Shown: positions 1 to 6,574 of the stretch, one piece after another
Position numbering within the stretch: position 1 is the first letter of the stretch
Layout: every line of letters begins with the position of its first letter
NCBI GenBank assembly: GCA_958447915.1
Contig: CAUDCB010000056.1
Span: 1 to 11,169, forward strand
Length of the DNA: 11,169 nucleotides
Origin: an uncultured Collinsella sp.
Lineage (GTDB): Bacteria; Actinomycetota; Coriobacteriia; Coriobacteriales; Coriobacteriaceae
Reading direction: 5' to 3'
Made by a program: the position numbers and the translations under genes
The notes under the pieces: generated by a model
What the model was told of the DNA's origin: nothing
The model's input: the letters and a program-made list of their open reading frames with translations, nothing else
Database searches by the model: none

Positions 1-26
1 GTGACTATGAGTACCGCCCGCCGAGC

Positions 27-44
27 TATCGCACCCATGCGATA
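27..44. promoter_or_regulatory. Inverted repeat upstream of the two-component operon
   Basis: A perfect 7-bp inverted repeat, TATCGCA and TGCGATA, separated by CCCA, lies about 65 bp before the response regulator start. It has no T-run, so it is not a typical intrinsic terminator, and it could be an operator or the end of an upstream transcript. No convincing -35/-10 pair was found in positions 1-109, although TAAAAT at 65-70 could be a -10 box. The rest of 1-88 shows no coding feature that can be supported. Confidence 0.3.
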
Positions 45-109
45 CCCGGTGGGCTCAGGTGCGTTAAAATGAGCTTGTTCTTAGCTAATTGAGACAGGGG
101 GGCCGTGTT

Positions 110-832
110 ATGGCTTCAGATGCAAAAAAGATTCTGCTGGTCGAGGATGAGAAGGCAATCCGTGACGCTGTCGCTGCCTATCTCGAGCGCGAGGGCTATT
201 GGGTTGTGGGCGTCGGCGACGGCCAGTCTGCAATCGAGGAGTTCGAGAAGCATCAGTTCGACCTGGTCGTGCTCGACCTCATGCTCCCTAAGATTCCCGG
301 CGAGCGCGTTTGCCGCACCATTCGCGACACCTCGGATGTCCCCATCATTATGCTGACGGCCAAGGGCGAGATCGAGGACCGTATTATCGGCCTCGAGCTC
401 GGTGCCGACGACTACCTGATCAAGCCGTTCTCGCCGCGCGAGCTCGTCGCCCGCGTTCGCGCTCTGTTCCGCCGTGCCCATCAGGCCGACGAGCCCGCCG
501 TCGAGGTGCTCGACTTCGGCGATCTGGTCATCGATATCTCGGGCCACAAGATCTTGGTCGAGGGCAAGGAAGTCGATCTGACGGCTTCCGAGTTCAAGCT
601 GCTCACCACGCTCGCCCGTCATCCCGGCCGTGTGTATAACCGCATGGAGCTGGTCGAGAAAGTGCTCGGGTATGACTTTGAGGGCTATGAGCGCACCATC
701 GATAGCCACGTGAAGAACCTTCGCGCCAAGCTGGGCGATGATCCCAAGAAGCCCAAGTGGCTCTACACCGTCCATGGTGTCGGCTATCGCTTCGAGGCTC
801 CGGCTAAGACCGATAAGTCGGACGAGAAATAG
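110..832 (+). CDS. OmpR/PhoB-family two-component response regulator
   Basis: Cytoplasmic transcription factor of 240 aa, a usual length for the OmpR class, presumably phosphorylated by the kinase encoded next. The receiver domain (about 6-120) shows the acidic pair Glu12-Asp13, the phospho-acceptor Asp56 in VVLDLMLP, Thr83 in MLTAK and Lys105 in LIKPF. The C-terminal winged helix (about 140-230) has the family pattern LTASEFKLL, the recognition-helix region around TIDSHVKNLRAKLG and a final YTVHGVGYRF. The start was set at ATG 110, which has a G-rich Shine-Dalgarno stretch (96-102) 7 bases upstream; an in-frame TTG at 89 would add seven residues and lacks such a site. The kinase gene begins 11 bp after the stop, so the two are surely co-transcribed. 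The regulon cannot be told from sequence; relatives include PhoP-, MtrA- and RegX3-type regulators. Confidence 0.95.
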   Translation: MASDAKKILLVEDEKAIRDAVAAYLEREGYWVVGVGDGQSAIEEFEKHQFDLVVLDLMLPKIPGERVCRTIRDTSDVPIIMLTAKGEIEDRIIGLELGADDYLIKPFSPRELVARVRALFRRAHQADEPAVEVLDFGDLVIDISGHKILVEGKEVDLTASEFKLLTTLARHPGRVYNRMELVEKVLGYDFEGYERTIDSHVKNLRAKLGDDPKKPKWLYTVHGVGYRFEAPAKTDKSDEK

Positions 833-843
833 GGAAATCACAT

Positions 844-2409
844 ATGACACCTGCGCGCTTTGAAATCGGACAAAAGCACAAGCAGGAGAGCGAGGCGGGT
901 TCCAAGGCTAGTTGGAACACGCCTCGTTCCGATTCACGGCCAACGATGAGCTATCCCTCGCGCATGGCACTTGCTTTTGCTCTGACATCACTCATGACGG
1001 TATTGGTGCTGGTGGGCGTTGTCTCTGTTGTGTGGGGCACGGTCTTTTCGGATTACACACGCTCCAATATCGTCGAAATCGCAAATTCCGCTGCCGAGAA
1101 GTTGGCAACCTCATATGAGGAAAACGGCTCTTGGACTGCGGGGGAACTGCGCACGGTCGCAACGTCGAGTTTGGTTTCCGACGATTTGGGTATGCAGGTC
1201 GTCAATAAAAAGGGCGTGATCGTTTATGACGATTCCTGGCCCTCGGCAAGCGCCACCGCCGATGTACGCGAAAACCAGGCTACGACCGACGACACGAGCG
1301 GCAAGAGGGCATCGCATAGCCCGGTCTCGTCTGCTCCAACCGACTCCGATAGCGTTGCTAACGTCGAGATTGTAACGTCTTCCGGCGAGCATGTCGGACA
1401 GGTAAAGCTGTGGGCCATCGGCTCCGACGCGCTGCTCACCAAGGCGGACTCTGCGTTTAGGGAGAAGACCTTTAACGCCATGGCCCTCGCCGCGGTTGTT
1501 GCAATCTGCATTTCGGTCGTTATCGGATCGCTCGTGTCGCGCATGCTCACCAAGCCGATTCATCGCATCACCAGTACCGCAAAGCAAATCCGTGACGGCG
1601 ACCTGTCGGCTCGCACGGGACTGCGCGGTGATGACGAGATCGATCAGCTGGGTGAGACCTTCGATGAGATGGCCACTTCGCTCGAGAAGGATATGAAACA
1701 CGAGAAGCGCCTGACCTCTGATGTTGCCCACGAGCTGCGCACGCCGCTCATGGCCATGCTTGCAACGGTCGAGGCCATGCAAGACGGTGTGTATCCCACC
1801 GACGACGAACACCTGGAGACGGTCGCTTCCGAGACGCGTCGCCTGGCTCGTCTGGTGCAGCAGATGCTCGACCTATCGCGTATGGAAAACAGCACGGCTC
1901 CGCTCAATCTAGAACCGGTGGACATGGTTCCGTTCGTGCGATCGATTGTGAACGGCCAGGAGCGTCTGTTTGCCGACCGTGACCTTCGTCTTCGCTTTGC
2001 AGATGAAACCCAGGGGCACGACGATGTCGTCGAAGCCGATCCCGACATGATCACGCAATGCGTCATCAACCTCATGAGCAACGCCATGCGCTACACCCCC
2101 GAGGGCGGTTGGGTCGTGGTGTCGGTGCTCAGTGACCGCAAGCATGTCAGTATTGCCGTTTCGGATACCGGTATCGGTATTGCCAAGGACGATCTGTCGC
2201 GCATCTTCGGGCGGTTTTGGCGCGCCGATGCCAGCCGCGCCCGCGAAGCTGGCGGCCTGGGCGTTGGCCTCGCCGTGACCAAGCAGATCGTCGAGCGTCA
2301 CCATGGCTACATATCCGTGGAGTCGGAGCTTGGAAAGGGTACGACTTTTACAATTCATCTGCCCCGCGAGCACACGGCGGACGCGGCATCTACTACAATG
2401 GAGCACTAG
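844..2409 (+). CDS. Membrane sensor histidine kinase (HAMP-HisKA-HATPase)
   Basis: 521-aa sensor kinase, partner of the preceding regulator. Order of parts: a hydrophilic N-terminal stretch (1-40), transmembrane segment 1 (about 41-66), an extracytoplasmic sensor region (about 67-208, Ser/Thr/Asp-rich around 135-172), transmembrane segment 2 (about 211-232), HAMP linker (about 231-283), HisKA with phospho-acceptor His296 in SDVAHELRTPLM, and an ATPase domain (about 395-507). The ATPase shows the N box NLMSNAMRYTPEGG, G1 DTGIGI, F box FGRFWRAD and G2 GLGVGLAV. All catalytic motifs are intact, so it should be active. The start at ATG 844 has only a weak ribosome site (AGGGA); an in-frame ATG at 946 would remove most of the hydrophilic N-terminus but has no better site. 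The signal sensed is unknown; the variable extracytoplasmic region has no domain I recognise. Confidence 0.94.
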   Translation: MTPARFEIGQKHKQESEAGSKASWNTPRSDSRPTMSYPSRMALAFALTSLMTVLVLVGVVSVVWGTVFSDYTRSNIVEIANSAAEKLATSYEENGSWTAGELRTVATSSLVSDDLGMQVVNKKGVIVYDDSWPSASATADVRENQATTDDTSGKRASHSPVSSAPTDSDSVANVEIVTSSGEHVGQVKLWAIGSDALLTKADSAFREKTFNAMALAAVVAICISVVIGSLVSRMLTKPIHRITSTAKQIRDGDLSARTGLRGDDEIDQLGETFDEMATSLEKDMKHEKRLTSDVAHELRTPLMAMLATVEAMQDGVYPTDDEHLETVASETRRLARLVQQMLDLSRMENSTAPLNLEPVDMVPFVRSIVNGQERLFADRDLRLRFADETQGHDDVVEADPDMITQCVINLMSNAMRYTPEGGWVVVSVLSDRKHVSIAVSDTGIGIAKDDLSRIFGRFWRADASRAREAGGLGVGLAVTKQIVERHHGYISVESELGKGTTFTIHLPREHTADAASTTMEH

Positions 2410-2467
2410 CTTTTCGCTATTCGGTGAAGGAGGGGCCGCGTCCCTGCCGCTCCGAGTTTGCGAAAAC

Positions 2468-2487
2468 ATGCGGGAAAGAACCCGCAT
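2468..2487 (+). terminator. Hairpin between kinase gene and purC
   Basis: A perfect 7-bp stem, ATGCGGG and CCCGCAT, with loop AAAGAA, followed by TTTCTGTCGT. The stem is short and the T-run broken, so it would be a weak terminator or attenuator separating the two-component operon from purC. No clear purC promoter was found in the 109 bp between the genes. Confidence 0.4.
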
Positions 2488-2518
2488 TTCTGTCGTATTT
2501 AGGTAAGGAGTGACTCAC

Positions 2519-3406
2519 GTGACAACGATGGAGCGTCGTCCGGATTCCCGTGGCAAGGTTCGTGATATCTACGATGCCGGTGAAAACCTGCTGATGGTCG
2601 CCACCGACCGCATTTCTGCGTTCGACTTCATTCTTCCCGACGAGATTCCGTTTAAGGGAGAGGTGCTCAACCGCATCTCGGCATTCTGGTTCGATAAGTT
2701 TGCCGATATCGTTCCCAACCACCTCGTTTCCATCGATCCGGCGGATTTCCCCGAGGAGTTTGCCGAGTATCGTGACTACCTCGCAGGCCGCGCCATGCTG
2801 GTCAAGAAGGCCCAGACGATTCCTATCGAGTGCATCGTCCGCGGCTATCTGACCGGTTCGGGCAAGAAGACCTACGACGAGAACGGCACCGTCTGCGGCA
2901 TCCAGCTGCCTGAGGGCCTGACCGAGGCCTCCAAGCTTCCCGAGCCGCTGTTCACGCCGTCCACGAAGGCCGAGATCGGTGACCACGACGAGAACATCTC
3001 GTTCGAGCGTTGCTGCGAGATCGTGGGCGAGGACATCGCCACGCAGATTCGCGACCTTTCCCTCAAGATCTACAAGGCTGCCGCCGAGTACGCCGCGACC
3101 CGTGGCATCATCATCGCCGACACTAAGTTTGAGTTTGGTGTCATAGATGGCAAGGTCACGCTGATCGACGAGTGCCTCACGCCCGACTCCAGCCGTTTCT
3201 GGCCTGCTGCCAGCTACGAGGAGGGCAAGATCCAGCCTAGCTACGACAAACAATTCGTCCGCAATTGGCTCAAGGCCAACTGGGATATGACGGGGGAGAC
3301 CCCGCACCTGCCCGCCGAGGTCATCGATGGCACGTCCGAGCGCTATCGCGAGGCCTTCCAGATCATCACGGGCTCCCAGTTCACAAGCATGAAGGAGAAC
3401 GCATAA
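2519..3406 (+). CDS. purC: SAICAR synthase (phosphoribosylaminoimidazole-succinocarboxamide synthase)
   Basis: Cytoplasmic purine-pathway enzyme that joins aspartate to CAIR using ATP to give SAICAR. The 295-aa product is of the longer free-standing type. Family motifs in order: GKVRDIYD near the N-terminus (nucleotide-binding loop), DRISAFDFILPDEIP (about 30-44), the signature PIECIVRGYLTGSGKK (102-117), LFTPSTKAEIGDHDENIS (about 144-161), IADTKFEFG (199-207) and LIDECLTPDSSRFWP (215-229). The start was placed at GTG 2519 because AAGGAG (2505-2510) sits 8 bases before it; an upstream in-frame GTG at 2510 overlaps that site, and ATG 2528 is a further option. The stop codon abuts the start of the next gene, indicating one transcript. 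No other purine genes are visible here. Confidence 0.96.
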   Translation: MTTMERRPDSRGKVRDIYDAGENLLMVATDRISAFDFILPDEIPFKGEVLNRISAFWFDKFADIVPNHLVSIDPADFPEEFAEYRDYLAGRAMLVKKAQTIPIECIVRGYLTGSGKKTYDENGTVCGIQLPEGLTEASKLPEPLFTPSTKAEIGDHDENISFERCCEIVGEDIATQIRDLSLKIYKAAAEYAATRGIIIADTKFEFGVIDGKVTLIDECLTPDSSRFWPAASYEEGKIQPSYDKQFVRNWLKANWDMTGETPHLPAEVIDGTSERYREAFQIITGSQFTSMKENA

Positions 3407-3982
3407 GTGAGTACCCGTAGCGCCACGAACAAGCGCACGCAATCCCACGAAGTTACCGGGGTTGCGCGCAAGTCCGCCGCATCTGCTAAGCCCGCCCGCC
3501 AGGCAGCGAGCTCCGTTCGCGTCGTGCCGGCTTCGTCTAAAGCTCGCCGCAAAGAGCTCGAGAAGGGTGAAAACCTGGAAGGCCTTTCCAAGGAGGAGAA
3601 GCGCGCCCGCAAGGCCAAACAGCGTGCTCGCGAGGATCGTATCTACACGGTGTCGAATATTCTCCTCAAGCAGGACGAGGACTACACCAAGCGCCGTCGT
3701 ATCTGGTGGGCCGTGCTCGCCATCGGCATGGTACTCGTCGTGGCAATTGGGGCTTCGCTCTACTTCGCTCCCGGCGGCACGGTGTCCAGTCCCGTCCAGA
3801 TGGTCGGCATCGTTTTGTCCTATGTCATCATTCTGGGTGATTTTATCTACGACTTCGTTCGTATTCGTCCCCTGCGCAACATGTACCGCACGCAGGCCGA
3901 GGGCATGTCCGAGAACAAGCTCAACGCTCTTATCGAACGCTCGGCTGCCGAGGAGGACAAGAAGGACTCCAAGAAGAAGTAG
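3407..3982 (+). CDS. Small basic membrane protein of unknown function
   Basis: 191-aa protein that I do not assign to a named family. Residues 1-97 are hydrophilic, rich in Lys, Arg, Ala and Ser, with a likely coiled or helical charged stretch (about 46-78). Two transmembrane segments follow (about 98-120 and 130-152), then a charged cytoplasmic tail ending in a Lys-rich run. The GTG start directly follows the purC stop; AAGGAG at about 3392-3397 lies inside the last purC codons, so translation is probably coupled. The strong terminator at 4016 ends the unit. Codon use matches its neighbours, so it seems a resident gene. A role in purine metabolism is not implied by position alone. Confidence 0.85.
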   Translation: MSTRSATNKRTQSHEVTGVARKSAASAKPARQAASSVRVVPASSKARRKELEKGENLEGLSKEEKRARKAKQRAREDRIYTVSNILLKQDEDYTKRRRIWWAVLAIGMVLVVAIGASLYFAPGGTVSSPVQMVGIVLSYVIILGDFIYDFVRIRPLRNMYRTQAEGMSENKLNALIERSAAEEDKKDSKKK

Positions 3983-4015
3983 CGTTTGTATCCATACATA
4001 TCGCTAAGATATAAG

Positions 4016-4043
4016 GCGCGTCGTTTTTGCGGCGCGCTTTTTT
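4016..4043 (+). terminator. Intrinsic terminator after purC unit
   Basis: An 8-bp GC-rich stem, GCGCGTCG and CGGCGCGC (one G-T pair), with loop TTTTTG, followed by six T residues at 4038-4043. It ends transcription of purC and the membrane protein gene. Confidence 0.85.
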
Positions 4044-4071
4044 ACTGTTCTATAGATAGATGGAGTGGCAC

Positions 4072-5352
4072 ATGATTCGAGCTGCCCTGACGGTCGAAGA
4101 GGCTCTGGAGGGCATGAAGGCCCTGGAGCCCAAGATTAAAAACTACGCGCGCCTGGTCGTCCGCAAGGGCGTAAACGTCAAGCCCGGCCAGGAGGTTGTC
4201 GTTCAGTCTCCGGTCGAGTGCGCGCCGTTTGCGCGCGTGGTGGTTGCGGAGGCCTATGCTGCCGGCGCCGGCCACGTGACGGTCATTTGGGCCGATGATG
4301 CCGTGACGAGGCTCACGTACGAGCATGTCGAGAAAAGCTATTTTGAGCAGACACCCGAGTGGAAGCGCATGCAGCTGGATTCCTTGGCCCAGGATGGTGC
4401 CTGCTTTGTCTTTATCGAGGGTGCGGATCCTGCGGCCCTCAAGGGCATCGATCCAGCCAAGCCGGCCGCGGCATCAAAGGCGAGGAATACGCAGTGCAAA
4501 GTTTTCCGCCGTGGACTGGATTACAACATCAATCCGTGGTGCATCGCCGGCGCTCCGGTCGTGGCTTGGGCGCACGAGGTGTTCCCGGGAGACGCCGATG
4601 AGGTTGCAATCTATAAGCTGTGGAATGCGATTCTGCACACCGCGCGCGCCGATGGCCAGGACCCAGAGAGCGACTGGGAACTCCATGACGCCGCATTCGA
4701 AAAGAACTTGCGTTTCCTGAACGACAATCGTTTCGACTACCTGCATTACACCGCGGCAAATGGAACCGATCTGACGATTGGTATGACGAAAGGTCACGAG
4801 TGGGCCGGCGGCAAGGGCAAGACGCCCGATGGGCACCCCTTCTTCCCCAACATTCCCACCGAGGAAGTCTTCACTTCGCCCGATCGCATGCGCGCCGACG
4901 GTATCGTGTACTCGGCCATGCCGCTCATCCACCACGGCAATAAAGTCGACGATTTTTGGATTAAGTTCGAGGGCGGCCGCGTGGTGGGCTACGACGCCCG
5001 CGTGGGCAAGGCAACGCTCGCAAGTATCATCGATACTGACGAGGGCGCTGCTCACCTGGGAGAGGTCGCGCTCATTTCCAAGAACACGCCGATCCGCGAA
5101 AGTGGTGTTCTGTTCTACGATACGCTCTATGACGAGAACGCTAGCTGCCATCTCGCGCTAGGTGTCGGTTTCCCCGAATGTATCGAGGGTGGGTATGACA
5201 TGTCCAAGGAGGAGCTCCTGGAGCATGGTGTTAACGTCTCGAGCACGCACGTTGATTTTATGATCGGCACGGACGACATCGATATTACGGGCATTACGCC
5301 TGATGGACGTGAAGTTGTGATTTTCCAGAACGGCCAATGGAGTTGGGAATAG
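4072..5352 (+). CDS. M29-family metallo-aminopeptidase (AmpT/AmpS/PepS type)
   Basis: 426-aa cytoplasmic aminopeptidase that removes N-terminal residues from peptides with a two-metal centre; length fits family M29. By spacing against the published ligand set of this family, the metal-binding residues are Glu265 (NIPTEEVFTSPD), Glu331 (LGEVALI), His360 (NASCHLALG), His393 and Asp395 (STHVDF). The spacings of 66, 29 and then 33 and 2 residues match AmpS. The conserved Tyr seven residues after the first His is Phe367 here. The N-terminal region (YARLVVRKGVNVKPGQEVVV) is typical of the family. The start is ATG 4072, preceded by GGAG at 4062-4065; ATG 4060 lacks a site. A possible promoter (TTGCGG, 18 bp, TATAGA at 4051) overlaps the preceding terminator. 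The gene stands alone between that terminator and tRNA-Lys. Confidence 0.92.
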   Translation: MIRAALTVEEALEGMKALEPKIKNYARLVVRKGVNVKPGQEVVVQSPVECAPFARVVVAEAYAAGAGHVTVIWADDAVTRLTYEHVEKSYFEQTPEWKRMQLDSLAQDGACFVFIEGADPAALKGIDPAKPAAASKARNTQCKVFRRGLDYNINPWCIAGAPVVAWAHEVFPGDADEVAIYKLWNAILHTARADGQDPESDWELHDAAFEKNLRFLNDNRFDYLHYTAANGTDLTIGMTKGHEWAGGKGKTPDGHPFFPNIPTEEVFTSPDRMRADGIVYSAMPLIHHGNKVDDFWIKFEGGRVVGYDARVGKATLASIIDTDEGAAHLGEVALISKNTPIRESGVLFYDTLYDENASCHLALGVGFPECIEGGYDMSKEELLEHGVNVSSTHVDFMIGTDDIDITGITPDGREVVIFQNGQWSWE

Positions 5353-5371
5353 TCCCAGACCGTGGTACAAT
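5343..5371 (+). promoter_or_regulatory. Promoter of tRNA-Lys
   Basis: TTGGGA (5343-5348) and TACAAT (5366-5371) are separated by exactly 17 bp and lie 9 bp upstream of the mature tRNA 5' end. The -35 box is inside the last codons of the aminopeptidase gene. Confidence 0.65.
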
Positions 5372-5380
5372 GCCACCCGC

Positions 5381-5456
5381 GGGCCGTTAGCTCAGCTGGC
5401 AGAGCAGGGGACTTTTAATCCCAAGGTCCAGGGTTCGAACCCCTGACGGCCCACCA
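5381..5456 (+). tRNA. tRNA-Lys (anticodon UUU, CCA encoded)
   Basis: Complete cloverleaf: acceptor GGGCCGT paired with ACGGCCC, D stem GCTC/GAGC, anticodon loop CTTTTAA with anticodon TTT at 5414-5416, T stem CAGGG/CCCTG around loop TTCGAAC, discriminator A and an encoded CCA. The anticodon stem has a G-A mismatch at its outer pair (positions 27-43). The 3' part from the anticodon loop onward is duplicated at 9413-9456, so this gene is the integration site of the element to its right and its 3' half was supplied by that element. Confidence 0.97.
5412..5455 (+). repeat. attL, 44-bp direct repeat within tRNA-Lys
   Basis: This stretch, from the first base of the anticodon loop to the CC of CCA, is identical to 9413-9456. 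Such a tRNA 3'-end duplication is the standard footprint of a tyrosine integrase, and an integrase gene lies between the copies. The repeat contains the T-arm palindrome GGGTTCGAACCC. Confidence 0.93.
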
Positions 5457-5466
5457 TAGTTTACGC

Positions 5467-5498
5467 AGGTCAGAGACGGTGTTGTCTCTGACCTTTTT
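5467..5498 (+). terminator. Terminator of tRNA-Lys supplied by the element
   Basis: A perfect 11-bp stem, AGGTCAGAGAC and GTCTCTGACCT, with loop GGTGTT and a T-run at 5494-5498. It lies inside the element, so integration gives the tRNA a new terminator; the displaced host one is at 9469-9498. Confidence 0.85.
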
Positions 5499-5504
5499 CT
5501 TTGT

Positions 5505-5534
5505 GTACCCCGCGAGTACCCAAAACGGTACCCC
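5505..5534 (+). repeat. Left integrase arm-site triplet
   Basis: Three direct copies of GTACCC(C) start at 5505, 5516 and 5528, spaced 11 and 12 bp. The same motif with the same 11/12 spacing occurs at 9275-9303. Such repeats near att sites are typical binding sites for the N-terminal arm domain of tyrosine integrases. Assignment as arm sites is inference. Confidence 0.65.
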
Positions 5535-5801
5535 TCAAATCACGTGGATTCCATAATTCTGGCCTGTCCGTAGAGGGCGTTACGTCCGGATGGTCGGACG
5601 GATAGATCGTTGCCGATGCGTCCGTCCATCCGTCCGTGGGGGCCGAGGACGGTCCGAGTGTATGCGAGCGTTCTGCGCGCTTTCGATAGCCGTAGGGGCT
5701 CCTTGGGTAGCCCCAGGCTGTCGAAAGGGAGTTGAACGCGAGCTTCGGGGCACGGGTATGCCGGTGTGGTGTGATGGGCGGTCGTTGATGCACTGAAGCC
5801 C
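5535..5801. other. Non-coding structured stretch between arm sites and AT-rich tract
   Basis: No convincing gene is present. It holds an inverted repeat at 5587-5632 (CGGATGG...ACGGA pairing with TCCGTCCATCCG, with a 4-base bulge) and a strong two-part hairpin at 5680-5727. The composition is GC-rich, with many short CCGTCC/GGACGG words. Confidence 0.5.
5680..5727. repeat. Strong two-part hairpin
   Basis: The outer stem CTTTCGATAGCC pairs with GGCTGTCGAAAG (12 bp, one wobble), and an inner stem GGGGCT pairs with AGCCCC. No T-run follows on either strand. It may be a replication-related structure (single-strand initiation or nicking site) or part of a small RNA; nothing in the sequence decides this. 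Confidence 0.6.
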
Positions 5802-5837
5802 TATATCTATTACTTATTTATTTATATATAAATGGAA
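5802..5837. other. AT-rich tract beside the palindrome array
   Basis: About 36 bp made almost entirely of A and T, with TTATTTATTTATATATAA at its core, in otherwise GC-rich DNA. It directly abuts the first palindrome at 5838, the layout of a DNA-unwinding element next to iterons in many plasmid origins. Confidence 0.5.
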
Positions 5838-6021
5838 TGTAACCTGACGTTACACCTACGGCGCTTCTACCTGCGGTTCGAGACGCTTGAATGCCCCCTT
5901 TGAAGGGTGGGTTAAATGTAACCTCAAGTTACACATGTGTAACGTGAGGTTACAGGAAGTGTAACTTCAAGTTACAGAAGATGTAACGTCACGTTACAGG
6001 CTGGTGTAACCTCACGTTACA
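5838..6021. repeat. Array of six 17-bp palindromes, possible origin or partition site
   Basis: Six copies of TGTAAC-NTNAN-GTTACA lie at 5838-5854, 5917-5933, 5938-5954, 5960-5976, 5982-5998 and 6005-6021. The last five are spaced 21, 22, 22 and 23 bp, about two helical turns, so they face the same side of DNA. Each half-site reads TGTAACNT with a one-base centre. The five-copy block is flanked by AAGGGTGGGTT (5903-5913) and its inverse AACCCACCCTT (6026-6036). With the AT-rich tract on the left this resembles an iteron origin, although plasmid iterons are usually not palindromic. A partition centromere or a clustered operator is also possible. The winged-helix protein encoded just to the right is the obvious candidate binder. 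Confidence 0.85.
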
Positions 6022-6050
6022 CTTAAACCCACCCTTTTGAACACTGAAAA

Positions 6051-6077
6051 GCCGTCCCGCATCTATTGCGGGACGGC
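6051..6077 (-). terminator. Terminator of the minus-strand element operon
   Basis: A perfect 10-bp stem, GCCGTCCCGC and GCGGGACGGC, with loop ATCTATT lies just past the stop of the last minus-strand gene. Read on the minus strand, it is followed by TTTTC. It separates the operon from the palindrome array. Confidence 0.75.
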
Positions 6078-6080
6078 TGC

Positions 6081-6572
6081 CTAGTCGCTCCATCCCATGG
6101 ACTTGGCGGCATCGAGGATGGCTGCATATCGGAGTTGCAGTATGCCGTCAACCGAGTCGATGAGATGCCTTGATTTCAACGCCTTTCGCGCTTTGCAGAC
6201 GCTCGGCCGCGCCGCGTTAAAGAACTCGGCCAGTTCGATGTCGGTTTTTTTCAAACCACAAACCGCATAGCAGCCCTTGCGTGAGCCGATGCGCTCATAT
6301 CGTCGTATTTCTAATAGCAACTGAAGTTCAAGCTTGCCCCTCGCGGCGAGATATAGCCATCGATCACTTTTGTCGGCACATAGCCGCGATTTGGCGGCTT
6401 CCTCGGCTTCCGTTGCAGCAGCGCAGATTTGTGGCGGTTCAACGCCGCTGAGCTGTGCGAACCGTTCACGTGATATAGTATTTACAATGCTAATCGCATC
6501 CTGAGTGATGCTTGGTGCCGTTGGAAGTGATGATTCCAACGGCACTTCTTTTTTCGGTGGGTCGTCAGCCAC
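6081..6572 (-). CDS. Small protein with Crp-like winged helix, possible DNA-binding replication or partition factor
   Basis: 163-aa soluble protein. I do not recognise the full-length family. Residues about 110-148 (TDIELAEFFNAARPSVCKAR, then KALKSRHLIDSVDG and LQL) match the pattern of a Crp/FNR-type winged helix: helix, turn, recognition helix with Arg122-Pro-Ser-Val, then a wing ending in a hydrophobic strand. Residues 1-60 look disordered; 70-100 form a probable helix. The start was set at GTG 6572 because GGAGGGG lies six bases before it, right after the stop of the upstream gene; a longer frame from ATG 6677 would overlap that gene and has no site. It is the last gene of a coupled run with the Xis-like gene. 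Since Crp-type domains bind palindromes of 16-17 bp, it may bind the adjacent array (inference). Confidence 0.7.
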   Translation of the reverse strand: MADDPPKKEVPLESSLPTAPSITQDAISIVNTISRERFAQLSGVEPPQICAAATEAEEAAKSRLCADKSDRWLYLAARGKLELQLLLEIRRYERIGSRKGCYAVCGLKKTDIELAEFFNAARPSVCKARKALKSRHLIDSVDGILQLRYAAILDAAKSMGWSD

Positions 6573-6574
6573 TG

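Noticed and set aside
116..850. Long minus-strand frame opposite the response regulator
   Set aside because: It is an antisense shadow of a gene with complete receiver and winged-helix motifs, as common in GC-rich DNA.
5590..5796. Plus-strand ORF of 68 codons and the opposite frame at 5470-5793
   Set aside because: Both cover hairpins and low-complexity CCGTCC words, lack ribosome sites and give Arg/Gly- or Pro-rich peptides without domain patterns.
5838..6021. CRISPR array
   Set aside because: The repeats are 17 bp and palindromic, the gaps are only 4-6 bp in the main block, and no cas gene is present.
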